From contig JAXDJO010000013.1 in assembly GCA_034667525.1 (NCBI GenBank), positions 1-64,000 on the forward strand: a DNA stretch of 64,000 bases, read 5' to 3'. Source of the stretch: DATAPE01 sp034667525. GTDB lineage: Bacteria > Actinomycetota > CADDZG01 > WHSQ01. Below are positions 1 through 7,683 of this stretch, piece after piece; positions within the stretch are counted from its first letter, which is position 1; every line of letters starts with the position of its first letter. A program made the translations under genes and the position numbers. The notes below the pieces were generated by a model. The model searched no databases. It saw nothing but the letters and a program-made list of their open reading frames with translations, and had not been told where the DNA came from.

Positions 1-28
1 GGACCTCGGCGCGATCGGGGCGTTGGAC

Positions 29-75
29 GGGGGCCGGGCCCGCCTGAGTCGGAGAAAACGGCGGGTACGGCCCCC
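29..75. other. Long GC-rich hairpin
   Basis: GGGGGCCG at 29-36 pairs with CGGCCCCC at 68-75, and GCCCGCC at 38-44 pairs with GGCGGGT at 60-66 (one G-U). This leaves a 15-base loop at 45-59. It is almost perfect over 15 pairs. It is not followed by a T-run, so it does not look like an ordinary terminator. Confidence 0.5.
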
Positions 76-363
76 TCGCACTCGTCCCGGAGGAAGAGTG
101 GGTTAGCGAGACGATGCTCCTCATCCCCGCGGAGGTCCATACGCATTCCAGGAGGGGGCCGGCTCAAAAGGGGAAAGAGGGTCGGACGAGATGCCCTTGT
201 TACGTAAAGCAACCCCGTCCGGCCCCCGCATGGGCAAGATACCGCGCCGGGCACCGTTCGGATGCCATGGCCCAGGTTCGTCTCGAGCGGATGCTCAAGA
301 AAGACGGGATGTGCGCCGAGGAATGGAGAGCAGCCGGTTTCAACCGCCAGGAACCTGTTGTTG

Positions 364-405
364 GGGGTCGTGCGGCCGTCTTCCTCGGAAGATCCGCACG
401 GCCCC
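364..405. other. Long near-perfect hairpin
   Basis: The outer arms GGGGTCGTGCGG (364-375) and CCGCACGGCCCC (394-405) pair with one G-U. The inner arms GTCTTCC (378-384) and GGAAGAT (387-393) pair with one G-T. The structure is a stem of about 19 pairs with a 2-base tip. No T-run follows on the plus strand (GATCTTCC), so it is probably not a classical terminator. Confidence 0.5.
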
Positions 406-501
406 GATCTTCCTCGCGCGTTCGCGCCGGCGTGCACCCTTCGCCCTTCCAGATCCTCCGCTATCCGCGCGCGCCGCGGCGCCGGATTCCGAGAGAAGGG
501 A

Positions 502-527
502 GTGACTAGGAGTAAAGGAATAGTCAC
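502..527. promoter_or_regulatory. Perfect inverted repeat upstream of the polysaccharide operon
   Basis: GTGACTA at 502-508 and TAGTCAC at 521-527 form a perfect 7-bp inverted repeat with a 12-base spacer. It lies 111 bases before the chosen start of the nucleotide-sugar dehydrogenase. It could be an operator for a dimeric regulator or a small RNA hairpin; nothing in the sequence decides between these. Confidence 0.35.
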
Positions 528-637
528 CACGCGCCGATAACGGGGAAAGCAAACTCAGGACTCCGCCCACAGCACAAGAGAACCTGCTTGTCGCAACTGT
601 CGGGAGCTTGATCGTTCAAAGTTCGGCGGAGAAAAGA

Positions 638-2089
638 GTGTCCCTCGTGGTCCTGTGTGAGCGATCCCTAGATGGTGCTGAGTTCTTTGACACTGTCGAT
701 GATGACTGGCTGAACGGCCTGCCCAACGAGCATCAGGCTGATACGAGAAGGTTGAGAGATCTCCCTGCACGTATCGCTTCCAGGGACGCGGTGGTGGCCG
801 TGATCGGTCTCGGGTATGTGGGATTGCCACTGCTGATGGCTGCCGGCGCGGAGGGCTTCAACCTGATCGGTGTTGACGCAGATGGAGCAAAGATCAGCTC
901 GTTAGAGGGGGGCCGTTCCTACATCGCCGATATCGGAGATGCCGATCTCGAGGTTCTCAAGGGCGCGGCGTTCACCTCCGATCAACACATCCTGTCGCGC
1001 GCGGACGTCATCCTTGTCGCCGTGCCCACGCCTCTTCGGGACGGCACCCCCGATCTTTCCCTGATCGAGACGGCGGTCGCCAATATCGCTGCCACCCTCC
1101 GCCCCGGTCAGCTCGTGATCTTGGAGTCGACGACGTATCCGGGAACCACACAGGACCTGGTCCTGCCGATGCTCGAGTCGAGCGGGCTCGTGGCCGGAGA
1201 GGACTTCGGCCTTGCCTATTCGCCCGAGCGGATCGATCCGGGCGGCGGTTGGAGCTTCAGGAGAACACCGAAGATCGTTGCAGGGGTCACTCCTGCCGAA
1301 ACGGAGTTAGCCGCAGGGTTCTACTCCACGATGGTCGACCGCGTCGTGAAGACCTCCTCTCCCCGGGAGGCCGAGATGGCCAAGCTGATCGAAAACACCT
1401 TCCGGCAAGTCAACATCGCGCTGGTCAACGAGTTGGCGACGATCGCGCCCGCGATCGGTGTGGACATCTGGGAATCGCTCGAAGCGGCTGCAACGAAACC
1501 ATTCGGCTACATGCCGTTCTGGCCGGGGCCGGGCGTGGGTGGGCACTGCATCGCCATTGATCCCACCTATCTGTCGTGGAAAGTCGAGCAGCGTCTGGGA
1601 TTCGGTGTTGGTTTCATCGAGCACGCGCGCTCGGTGAACAACCGGATGCCCGGATTCGTCACCAGCCGGATCGCAGACACCTTGAATGAGATCGGACAGT
1701 CTTTGCAGGGCGCGCGAGTGATGGTCATAGGACTGACCTACAAGGCCGGTGTCAACGATGTACGAGAGTCTCCCGCCATCAGCGTTCTTGGCCGGCTCAT
1801 CGAGGCGGGTGCTCTGTGTGACTACCACGACCCCTACGTACCCTCGACGCTGGTCGGAGGACGACGGAAGACCGATCGGCCCCGTATCGGTACTGCCCTT
1901 CACGCTGAGGCCCTGGAGATGCGCTCGGTCGAGCTCGATGACGATCTTCTCGCCAGAGCCGATTGTGTCGTCATCTTGACCGCCCACCCCGAGATCGACT
2001 ACGAAAGAGTGATCAGCAAGTCAGCATTGGTCTTTGACGCAGTAGGGGTAACCCGGCTTCAGCGCCACGACCACGTCGTGGTGCTGTGA
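638..2089 (+). CDS. Nucleotide-sugar dehydrogenase (UDP-GlcNAc/UDP-hexose 6-dehydrogenase family)
   Basis: This NAD-dependent enzyme should oxidise the C6 hydroxyl of a UDP-sugar to a carboxylate, making a uronic-acid precursor for the polymer built by the next gene. It shows the Rossmann motif VAVIGLGYVGLP near the N-terminus, the YSPERIDPG segment, and the catalytic cysteine in PGVGGHCIAIDP. The PERIDPG and VGGHC context looks more like UDP-N-acetylhexosamine dehydrogenases (WbpA/WecC type) than UDP-glucose dehydrogenase, but the substrate is inferred. I chose the GTG at 638 because GGAG at 628-631 is spaced 6 bases before it; a TTG at 608 would add 10 residues, and a TTG at 752 would give a more family-typical N-terminus. 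Its stop overlaps the glycosyltransferase start by 3 bases (GTGA), indicating translational coupling. Confidence 0.9.
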   Translation: MSLVVLCERSLDGAEFFDTVDDDWLNGLPNEHQADTRRLRDLPARIASRDAVVAVIGLGYVGLPLLMAAGAEGFNLIGVDADGAKISSLEGGRSYIADIGDADLEVLKGAAFTSDQHILSRADVILVAVPTPLRDGTPDLSLIETAVANIAATLRPGQLVILESTTYPGTTQDLVLPMLESSGLVAGEDFGLAYSPERIDPGGGWSFRRTPKIVAGVTPAETELAAGFYSTMVDRVVKTSSPREAEMAKLIENTFRQVNIALVNELATIAPAIGVDIWESLEAAATKPFGYMPFWPGPGVGGHCIAIDPTYLSWKVEQRLGFGVGFIEHARSVNNRMPGFVTSRIADTLNEIGQSLQGARVMVIGLTYKAGVNDVRESPAISVLGRLIEAGALCDYHDPYVPSTLVGGRRKTDRPRIGTALHAEALEMRSVELDDDLLARADCVVILTAHPEIDYERVISKSALVFDAVGVTRLQRHDHVVVL

Positions 2090-3552
2090 TCGATCCACGA
2101 ACAGCTTCTGGCGATCTCGCGTCCCCGTGGAAGGGACTGACCGAGTTACTCTCTCCCACAGATATAGCGGCGTCGAGTAGTCGCAGATCACCACCGCGCT
2201 GGCTTATCGCTCTCTTGAGCATCGTGCTCAAGGTACTCATCGCCCTCTACGCGATCGCCATCTTCGGGTTCATCTGGGTCACCAAAGATCTCACCTTCGC
2301 ATCGCTCACTCGCGATCCGCTGTTTGCCGCCTATTCCATCGCCGTGGTCTTTTACGTGCTGGGACGCTTCGCGATCGCCGCCTTCTACCGGCCCGTGCCG
2401 GATCTGGGGCATCGCCCAACAGTGTCGATCATCATCCCGGCGTTCAACGAAGAGGAGGGAATCATAGGCACTATCCAATCTTGCCTCCACGTCGATTATC
2501 CCTCAGAGCTCGTTGAGGTCATCGCCATCAACGACGGATCGACCGACGGGACATGGCAAGCCATGACTCGAGCGTACGAGGACTCATCGCGTTTGCACGC
2601 GATCGATCTAGGCCGGAACTATGGGAAACGAGGTGCGATGGCTGAAGGGATACGCCGCGCCACGGGAGAGATCCTTTGCTTCGTCGACTCCGATTCCTAT
2701 CTCAAGCCGGATGCCTTGACTGCGATCGTCCAGCCGTTCACCGATCCGAGGGTCGGCGCGGTAGTTGGTCACGCAGAGGTCCACAACAGGATGGCGAATT
2801 GGATCACCAAGATGCAGCAGGTTCGCTACTACTCGGCCTTCAGAGTCATCAAAGCTACCGAGTCGGTGCTTTCCGGAACGGTGACCTGCGCCTCCGGCTG
2901 CTGCGCTGCATACCGAAGAGACGTCATCATGCCCTTGCTCCCCGGGTGGGAGTTTCAAACGTTCCTCGGACGGCCGGCTACCTTTGGTGACGATAGGTCC
3001 ATCACGAACCGCATCCTTGCCAACCATCGCGTCGTGTATCAATCCACGTCGGAGGCGGAGACGGTTGCACCCACGACGCTGACAGTTTTCTTGCGTCAGC
3101 AGCTGCGATGGAAGAAGTCATGGTTGCGCGAAAGCCTCTACGTGCTTCGCTATTTCTGGCGTAAGAATCCTTTGGCCGCGCTCTTTACCTACGCTTCGAT
3201 CGCGTTCCCCTTCATGGCTCCCTTCGTGGTGCTGCATGCAGTTGGGGGCCGGATCGTTGCCGGATCTTTCAGCGGGTTGTGGTTCTACCTGATCGGCACC
3301 TATTCCATGGCTCTGCTGTATTCGCTGTTCTATGCCTTCAAGCGCCCGGATGGTATGTGGTACCACGGCATGACATTCGTCGCTATCTATATGAGCGTGC
3401 TGGTCTTTCAGACCTACTGGGGCATCTTCACGATGCGGGACACACGCTGGGGCACGCGGGCTTCCACGGTTGAGCACGCGCACATCGACCAGGAGATGGT
3501 TACAGATCTCCGATCCACCGCCGCGCTGGACCTGCTGGCCGTACCCGCATGA
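2086..3552 (+). CDS. Processive family 2 glycosyltransferase, hyaluronan/chitin-synthase-like
   Basis: This membrane glycosyltransferase of 488 residues probably polymerises and extrudes a polysaccharide from UDP-sugars. Two membrane segments precede the catalytic domain (about residues 38-65 and 80-100) and several follow it. Catalytic landmarks are all present: D150 in AINDGSTDGT, DSDSY at 201-205, GDDRSITNR at 301-309 and QQLRW at 338-342, continuing as KKSWLRES. The GDDR...TNR and QQxRWxKSxxRES pattern matches hyaluronan synthase, NodC and chitin synthase. PgaC/IcaA-type synthases are close relatives. The flanking sugar dehydrogenase and deacetylase point to an exopolysaccharide containing amino sugars, possibly partly acidic. 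The stop overlaps the deacetylase start (ATGA). Confidence 0.9.
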   Translation: MIDPRTASGDLASPWKGLTELLSPTDIAASSSRRSPPRWLIALLSIVLKVLIALYAIAIFGFIWVTKDLTFASLTRDPLFAAYSIAVVFYVLGRFAIAAFYRPVPDLGHRPTVSIIIPAFNEEEGIIGTIQSCLHVDYPSELVEVIAINDGSTDGTWQAMTRAYEDSSRLHAIDLGRNYGKRGAMAEGIRRATGEILCFVDSDSYLKPDALTAIVQPFTDPRVGAVVGHAEVHNRMANWITKMQQVRYYSAFRVIKATESVLSGTVTCASGCCAAYRRDVIMPLLPGWEFQTFLGRPATFGDDRSITNRILANHRVVYQSTSEAETVAPTTLTVFLRQQLRWKKSWLRESLYVLRYFWRKNPLAALFTYASIAFPFMAPFVVLHAVGGRIVAGSFSGLWFYLIGTYSMALLYSLFYAFKRPDGMWYHGMTFVAIYMSVLVFQTYWGIFTMRDTRWGTRASTVEHAHIDQEMVTDLRSTAALDLLAVPA

Positions 3553-4562
3553 CACGCGGCAGTGCTGATGCGGAAAGCATCCTGCAGAGGCGTCGTCTTC
3601 GCCAACTGATCATTGGGCTGGTTGCGCTTCCGTTGTCGGTGCTTCCTTTCGTTGCCTATGCAACAGGGACTCCGGAGGGCCGCCTGGTGACCGAGCGAGT
3701 GACTGTCGCCCTGCGGCCGCCCACGCTGCCGGTCCTCTCCTCCGGCCAGATCGCGGCTGCCCGTGCGGCGGCTCCCTCTTACAAGAACGCAGTCATGTTG
3801 TTGGCGTATCACGGCATCGGTTCGGGATCTGATGCCGAGGGCGGGTTCGTCATCTCGCCCGCTCGCTTTGGGGAACAGCTCGCCACCTTGAAAGCAGCTG
3901 GTATGCACGCGGTGACTGCCACTCAGGTGGCGACCGCCTTCGATGGAGGCAAACCGTTGCCGCCGAAGGCGGTGATGATCAGCTTCGATGATGGCCGTAC
4001 CGACGCGTTGCTCTACGCGGATCCGATGCTTGCAGAAGCCGGCATGCGGGCGACGATGTTCGTTATCACCGGAGCCGCGTCGAACCCAGGCATCTACTAT
4101 GCGTCTTGGCCGGATCTCGTGAAGTACGCCAGCTCCGGTCGCTGGGACATCGAGTCGCACACGGCCACCTTGCATCACGAACAGAAGGTGGCCGACGGTC
4201 GCTCGCTGCCGGCCCTTACCAGCCTTCTCCCCGGGGAGACGCTCCAGGAGTATCGGATGCGTGTTCGTACTGATCTTGCAGATGCGAGCGCGGCCATCAA
4301 GGCACACGTAGGGACATCGCCCGTTGCTTTTGCCTATCCCTTCGGGGCCTACGGAGCAGAGCGCACCAACGATCCGGCGATCCGGGGGATCCTCCGCCAG
4401 GAAGTGGGCAACCTCTATTCGGTGGCCTTCCACCAGGACGATCAGACCACCATCCCTCTGGCACGAGCCAATCAGGACCACCTCGGGCTGCGCCGCCTCG
4501 AGATTGGCAACTGGTCGGGTATGGATCTTCTGGCCCAGATACGCGCGTCCGCCCACCGCTGA
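3549..4562 (+). CDS. Polysaccharide deacetylase (NodB fold), membrane-anchored
   Basis: This 337-residue protein probably removes acetyl groups from N-acetylhexosamine residues of the polymer made by the preceding synthase. A single hydrophobic segment at about residues 18-38 would anchor or export it. The NodB-homology motifs are clear: LLAYHGI at 85-90, the metal/base pair D147-D148 in ISFDDGRTD, the metal-binding ESHTATLHH at 202-210, and AYPFGAYG further on. The YHGI and SHTxxLH forms are those seen in PgaB and IcaB, the poly-N-acetylglucosamine deacetylases. Third gene of a tightly overlapped operon; no C-terminal PgaB-like glycosidase domain is present. Confidence 0.9.
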   Translation: MTRGSADAESILQRRRLRQLIIGLVALPLSVLPFVAYATGTPEGRLVTERVTVALRPPTLPVLSSGQIAAARAAAPSYKNAVMLLAYHGIGSGSDAEGGFVISPARFGEQLATLKAAGMHAVTATQVATAFDGGKPLPPKAVMISFDDGRTDALLYADPMLAEAGMRATMFVITGAASNPGIYYASWPDLVKYASSGRWDIESHTATLHHEQKVADGRSLPALTSLLPGETLQEYRMRVRTDLADASAAIKAHVGTSPVAFAYPFGAYGAERTNDPAIRGILRQEVGNLYSVAFHQDDQTTIPLARANQDHLGLRRLEIGNWSGMDLLAQIRASAHR

Positions 4563-4650
4563 CTCGTCGGGGGATCTCGGCCGCATCCTTTTACCGTCCG
4601 GAAACCTTCCCGCAACCTGATCGAAATCCGCGGTTTGAAGACTCCGGGAC

Positions 4651-5169
4651 GTGCCCGACGACATCCGGCCTGCGACGCCTGAGGACGCGGAGGCCATTGC
4701 ATCGATCTACGCGCCGTTCGTTCGATACACCGCTATCTCCTTCGAGACAGAGGTTCCCGATGTCCGGGAGATACGGCGCCGCATGTCCCGTGCCATCTCC
4801 TGGCTTGTATCCGAGCGGGGAGATTCAACCGTCGGGTATGCCTACGCAGCTCCGCTTCGGTCCCGCGCCGCATACGCCTGGTCTGTCGAGGTGTCCGTCT
4901 ACATCTCCGAGCCGGTGCGGGGCAGCGGCGTGGGAGGAGCGTTGCTCGACGCGTTACTCCGATTGCTGTCTGACCGAGGCTTCGTGAACGCTTTCGCCGG
5001 GACCACGCTGCCGAACGCGGCCAGCGTGGCCCTGTTCGAATCCCGTGGCTTCCGCCCCACCGGAACGGAGCAGGAGGTGGGATTCAAGCTGGGCTCGTGG
5101 CATGACGTGGGCTGGTGGCAGCGCCGGCTTCAGGCGGCCACCGTTCCGCCGCCCCAGCTCACGAAGTAG
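4651..5169 (+). CDS. GNAT N-acetyltransferase, phosphinothricin acetyltransferase-like
   Basis: A 172-residue acetyltransferase using acetyl-CoA. It aligns by eye with the PAT/Bar/YwnH subfamily: IRPATPEDAEAIASIYAP at the start, the FETEVP segment, WSVEVSVYI around residues 78-85, and the acetyl-CoA loop RGSGVG at 90-95. Members acetylate phosphinothricin, methionine sulfone or similar amino acids; the natural substrate here cannot be read from sequence. It starts with GTG 88 bases after the deacetylase stop and may be read through from that operon. Confidence 0.85.
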   Translation: MPDDIRPATPEDAEAIASIYAPFVRYTAISFETEVPDVREIRRRMSRAISWLVSERGDSTVGYAYAAPLRSRAAYAWSVEVSVYISEPVRGSGVGGALLDALLRLLSDRGFVNAFAGTTLPNAASVALFESRGFRPTGTEQEVGFKLGSWHDVGWWQRRLQAATVPPPQLTK

Positions 5170-5233
5170 CCGCTCCCGCATCTGTCGTCTAAGCGGTTCG
5201 CCTTTCGCCCACGAGCCCCGCAACTGCCGGGAG

Positions 5234-6775
5234 TCACGGGGCCACGCCCTCCAGCTCTCGTTCGATGGCTGCTAGCTCGTCATCGCTGCCTTGAACCTTG
5301 GGACCCGAGAACCACTTGTGCGCGGAGAGGAACCAATATCCTCCGGACCCGAGCAGCACGACGGCGACCGCGATCGACGCGTAGTTGAAAGTCGAAGCGG
5401 TGACCGGCGAGACCTGCGGAAGGCAGAACAGGATCGAGATGAAGACGACCCATGCAACCGCTATCCATCCGATGGGTTTGCTCCATGCCCCCAGGTGCCA
5501 CGGTCCCCGGACGAAGGCCTCGTCATTGATGAGGCGAAGCAGGATGGGGATGGCGTAGGCGATGTACAAACCGATGACCGCGATCGAGGTCACTGCGAAG
5601 TAGGCGACGGGGCTCCAGAGGTAAGGGACGCCCAGGATGAAAGCTCCGACGGTCGCCAGCCAGATCGAGTTCGTGGGCGTCCGGGTCCGCTTGTTGATCC
5701 GGTGCCAGAATTCGGAGCCAGGAAGCGCACCATCCCGAGAGAAGGCGTAGATCATGCGTGAGTTAGCGGTTACCGAAGACATGCCGCAGTAGAACTGGGC
5801 GACGACCACGATGAACAAGAGGAGCTCACCGAGGTGCCGGCCCGCCGCGTCGATGAAGATCTGCGCAGGAGGAACGCCGGTGCCCGAGGCGAGCTCGCCC
5901 GAGTAGTTCTGAATCGCCCAGGTGACGCCGATCAGGAGGATCCATCCGGCGATCAGCGAGACCACGATTGACATCACGATCCCCCAGGGCCCCGAGACGG
6001 ATGCGTCCCGCGTCTCCTCGGTCATGTGGGCCGATGCGTCGTAGCCCGTGAAGGTGTACTGCGCCAACAGCAATCCCAACAGGAAGACATAGATCTTCGA
6101 TCCAAAGCCGGTGTTGTTGACGAACTTGGTGAATACGAACGAGATCGACTGATGATGGTCCGGCACGATCCAGAGGACTCCGACGATGATGAGGACGCCG
6201 ATGATGTGCCACCAGACGCTGACATCGTTAAGCAGCGCCACCAACCTGACGCCGAAGGTGTTCAGCAAGCCGTGAGCGAACAGAACGACGGCATAGACCA
6301 GGATCACCCATCCCGGGCTCGTCGGGAAGTTGAAGAGAAGGTTCAAGAACGCAGTTAGGAAGAATGCGAGACCGAAATCGATGCCGGCGGTGACACCCAC
6401 CTGGCCCATCAGGTTGAACCATCCCGTGAACCAGCTCCACGCGGGGCCGTTGTTGCGTGCGAGCTTCGCCGACCAGTAATAGAGGCCGCCTGCAGTTGGG
6501 TAGCTGGAGCAGACCTCTGCCATCGAGAGCCCCACGAAGAGCACCATCACCCCGACCAAGGGCCAGCCGATGTTCATGTCCACCGGGCCGCCGGTGTTCA
6601 TGCCGAAGGCATAGAGAGTCAGACATCCGGAGAGGATCGAGATGATCGTGAAGGAAACTGCGAAATTCGAGAAGCCACCCATCTGACGCAGCAGCTCCTG
6701 TGCGTAACCCAGCTCGTGCAGCCGGTCCACATCACCTCTGCGCGCAACGACCGGATCTTGGCCTGAAGCCGACAT
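5234..6775 (-). CDS. APC-superfamily amino acid/amine permease
   Basis: A polytopic transporter of 513 residues with about 12 membrane segments. The N-terminal run RLHELGYAQELLRQMGGFSN and the segment YPTAGGLYYWSAKLA are characteristic of the amino acid/choline (GABA permease-like) branch of the APC superfamily; GYDASAHMTEET is a further family landmark. I chose the ATG at 6775 because GGAGGGTGGG precedes it with good spacing; an upstream in-frame start would add 9 residues. It lies in the same direction as, and downstream of, the SDR and aldehyde dehydrogenase genes, which fits uptake of an amine or amino alcohol handled by this cluster. Substrate not determined. Confidence 0.85.
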   Translation of the reverse strand: MSASGQDPVVARRGDVDRLHELGYAQELLRQMGGFSNFAVSFTIISILSGCLTLYAFGMNTGGPVDMNIGWPLVGVMVLFVGLSMAEVCSSYPTAGGLYYWSAKLARNNGPAWSWFTGWFNLMGQVGVTAGIDFGLAFFLTAFLNLLFNFPTSPGWVILVYAVVLFAHGLLNTFGVRLVALLNDVSVWWHIIGVLIIVGVLWIVPDHHQSISFVFTKFVNNTGFGSKIYVFLLGLLLAQYTFTGYDASAHMTEETRDASVSGPWGIVMSIVVSLIAGWILLIGVTWAIQNYSGELASGTGVPPAQIFIDAAGRHLGELLLFIVVVAQFYCGMSSVTANSRMIYAFSRDGALPGSEFWHRINKRTRTPTNSIWLATVGAFILGVPYLWSPVAYFAVTSIAVIGLYIAYAIPILLRLINDEAFVRGPWHLGAWSKPIGWIAVAWVVFISILFCLPQVSPVTASTFNYASIAVAVVLLGSGGYWFLSAHKWFSGPKVQGSDDELAAIERELEGVAP

Positions 6776-6837
6776 CGACCCACCCTCCCCGATGAAACAC
6801 ACGCGCGCCGCCTATCGCCGCGCTCCACATGGGACAT

Positions 6838-6849
6838 GCCAATGTTGGC
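6838..6849. promoter_or_regulatory. Inverted repeat upstream of the permease
   Basis: GCCAA-TG-TTGGC is a perfect 5-bp dyad located 63 bases before the chosen permease start, in the 134-base gap between the permease and the SDR. It could be an operator giving the permease its own control. Only symmetry supports it. Confidence 0.3.
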
Positions 6850-6909
6850 GGTCATTGTGCGATGGGCGCTCCGCTCATGCAAGCGCCAATATGAAACACC
6901 CCCTGCCGG

Positions 6910-7683
6910 CTAGAGCATCTCCGGGGTGACGTAGGACGCGGTCAAGCCGCCGTCGACGAGGAAGGTTGCACCGGTCACGTAGGAGGAGTCGTCGCTCGCA
7001 AGGAAGAGCGCTCCCTGGGCGATCTCCCTGGCCTGGGCGAAGCGGCCCATGGGGACATGGACCAAGCGGCGCTCCATAGCGCCCGGTTGGGATTCGAAAA
7101 GACGCATCAGCATCGGGGTCTCCACCGGACCCGGGCACAGGGCGTTGACCCTGATGCCTCGCCGGGCAAACTCGACGGAGAGCTCCCGCGTCATGGAGAG
7201 GACCGCCCCTTTTGAGGCGGTATAGGAGATCTGGGACGTGGCGGCCCCCACGAGGGCAACGAACGAAGCCACGTTGATGATCGAGCCGCCACCCCGCTCC
7301 AGCAGGTGGGGGATGCCCCCTCTGCAGCACAGGTAGACGCCCTTGGTGTTGACGTCCTGCACCCGCTGCCAGGCCGGGACCTCGGTCTCCAGGATGGAGC
7401 CGTCATCCGCGGGCATGATGCCCGCATTGTTGTAGAGAACGTCGATGCCGCCGTAACGCTCCGCAGCCGCTCGGTACATGTCCCTGACGCTGTCTTCGTT
7501 GCTGACATCGACCTTGAAGAAAAAGGCATCCCGGCACGCCGCCGCGGCCTCTTCGCCGGCCTCGTCATTCACGTCGCCGATGCAGATCCGGCCGCCTTCC
7601 TGGGAGAAGAGCAGGGCAGCTTCCCGGCCGATGCCCCCGCCTGCGCCGGTGATGACACAGACCTTCCCGTCGAGCCGGCCCAC
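6910..7683 (-). CDS. Short-chain dehydrogenase/reductase (classical SDR)
   Basis: A 257-residue NAD(H)-dependent alcohol dehydrogenase/ketoreductase. The cofactor loop TGAGGGIG is at residues 12-19; D38 at the end of the second strand favours NAD over NADP. NNAG is at 85-88 and the catalytic set N111, S140, Y154 and K158 is complete (YTASK). The GTG start abuts the stop of the aldehyde dehydrogenase gene directly, so the two are surely cotranscribed. Coupling an alcohol dehydrogenase to an aldehyde dehydrogenase next to a gamma-glutamyl ligase suggests it oxidises the hydroxyl of a gamma-glutamylated amino alcohol; that role is inferred. Confidence 0.9.
   Translation of the reverse strand: MGRLDGKVCVITGAGGGIGREAALLFSQEGGRICIGDVNDEAGEEAAAACRDAFFFKVDVSNEDSVRDMYRAAAERYGGIDVLYNNAGIMPADDGSILETEVPAWQRVQDVNTKGVYLCCRGGIPHLLERGGGSIINVASFVALVGAATSQISYTASKGAVLSMTRELSVEFARRGIRVNALCPGPVETPMLMRLFESQPGAMERRLVHVPMGRFAQAREIAQGALFLASDDSSYVTGATFLVDGGLTASYVTPEML

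Larger units (their letters stand above)
1..637. other. Gene-free leader with several strong predicted stems
   Basis: No convincing protein-coding frame is visible here; open frames exist on both strands but none resembles a known protein or has a supported start. The stretch carries unusually many long complementary segments for its length: 1-7 with 132-138, 29-44 with 60-75, 179-188 with 216-225, and 364-375 with 394-405. It ends just upstream of the exopolysaccharide operon, so it could be a long 5' leader or a separate structured RNA. GC-rich DNA makes chance stems common, so this rests on pattern only. The left edge of the window may cut the element. Confidence 0.4.

Noticed and set aside
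199..260. Resemblance to a c-di-GMP-I (GEMM) riboswitch
   Set aside because: ACGTAAAGC and ATGGGCAAGATACC recall parts of the motif, but the 5' half with its GAAA-capped helix and GGGCAAACC segment is absent.
131..357. Resemblance to a cobalamin riboswitch
   Set aside because: AAAAGGGGAA (166-175), CCCCCGCA (223-230) and GCCAGGAACCTG (346-357) recall cobalamin elements, but the B12 box is one base short, the spacing is off and no cobalamin-related gene follows.
350..366. Resemblance to the c-di-AMP (ydaO) riboswitch
   Set aside because: GGAACC-N6-TGGGG fits one conserved block, but the GAATC block and the conserved CAGCTAAC segment near the 3' end are not found at suitable distances.
114..540. 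Open frames across the leader region as genes
   Set aside because: Their products are Arg/Pro-rich, resemble nothing known, lack ribosome-binding sites and overlap one another in several frames, as expected for GC-rich non-coding DNA.
3414..4697. Long minus-strand open frame opposite the deacetylase
   Set aside because: Its product is basic and low in hydrophobic pattern, and it mirrors a clear deacetylase on the plus strand; it is an antisense shadow.
5034..5044. GTTCGAATCCC, like a tRNA T-arm
   Set aside because: It lies within the acetyltransferase gene, encodes a conserved FESRGF segment and has no surrounding cloverleaf.
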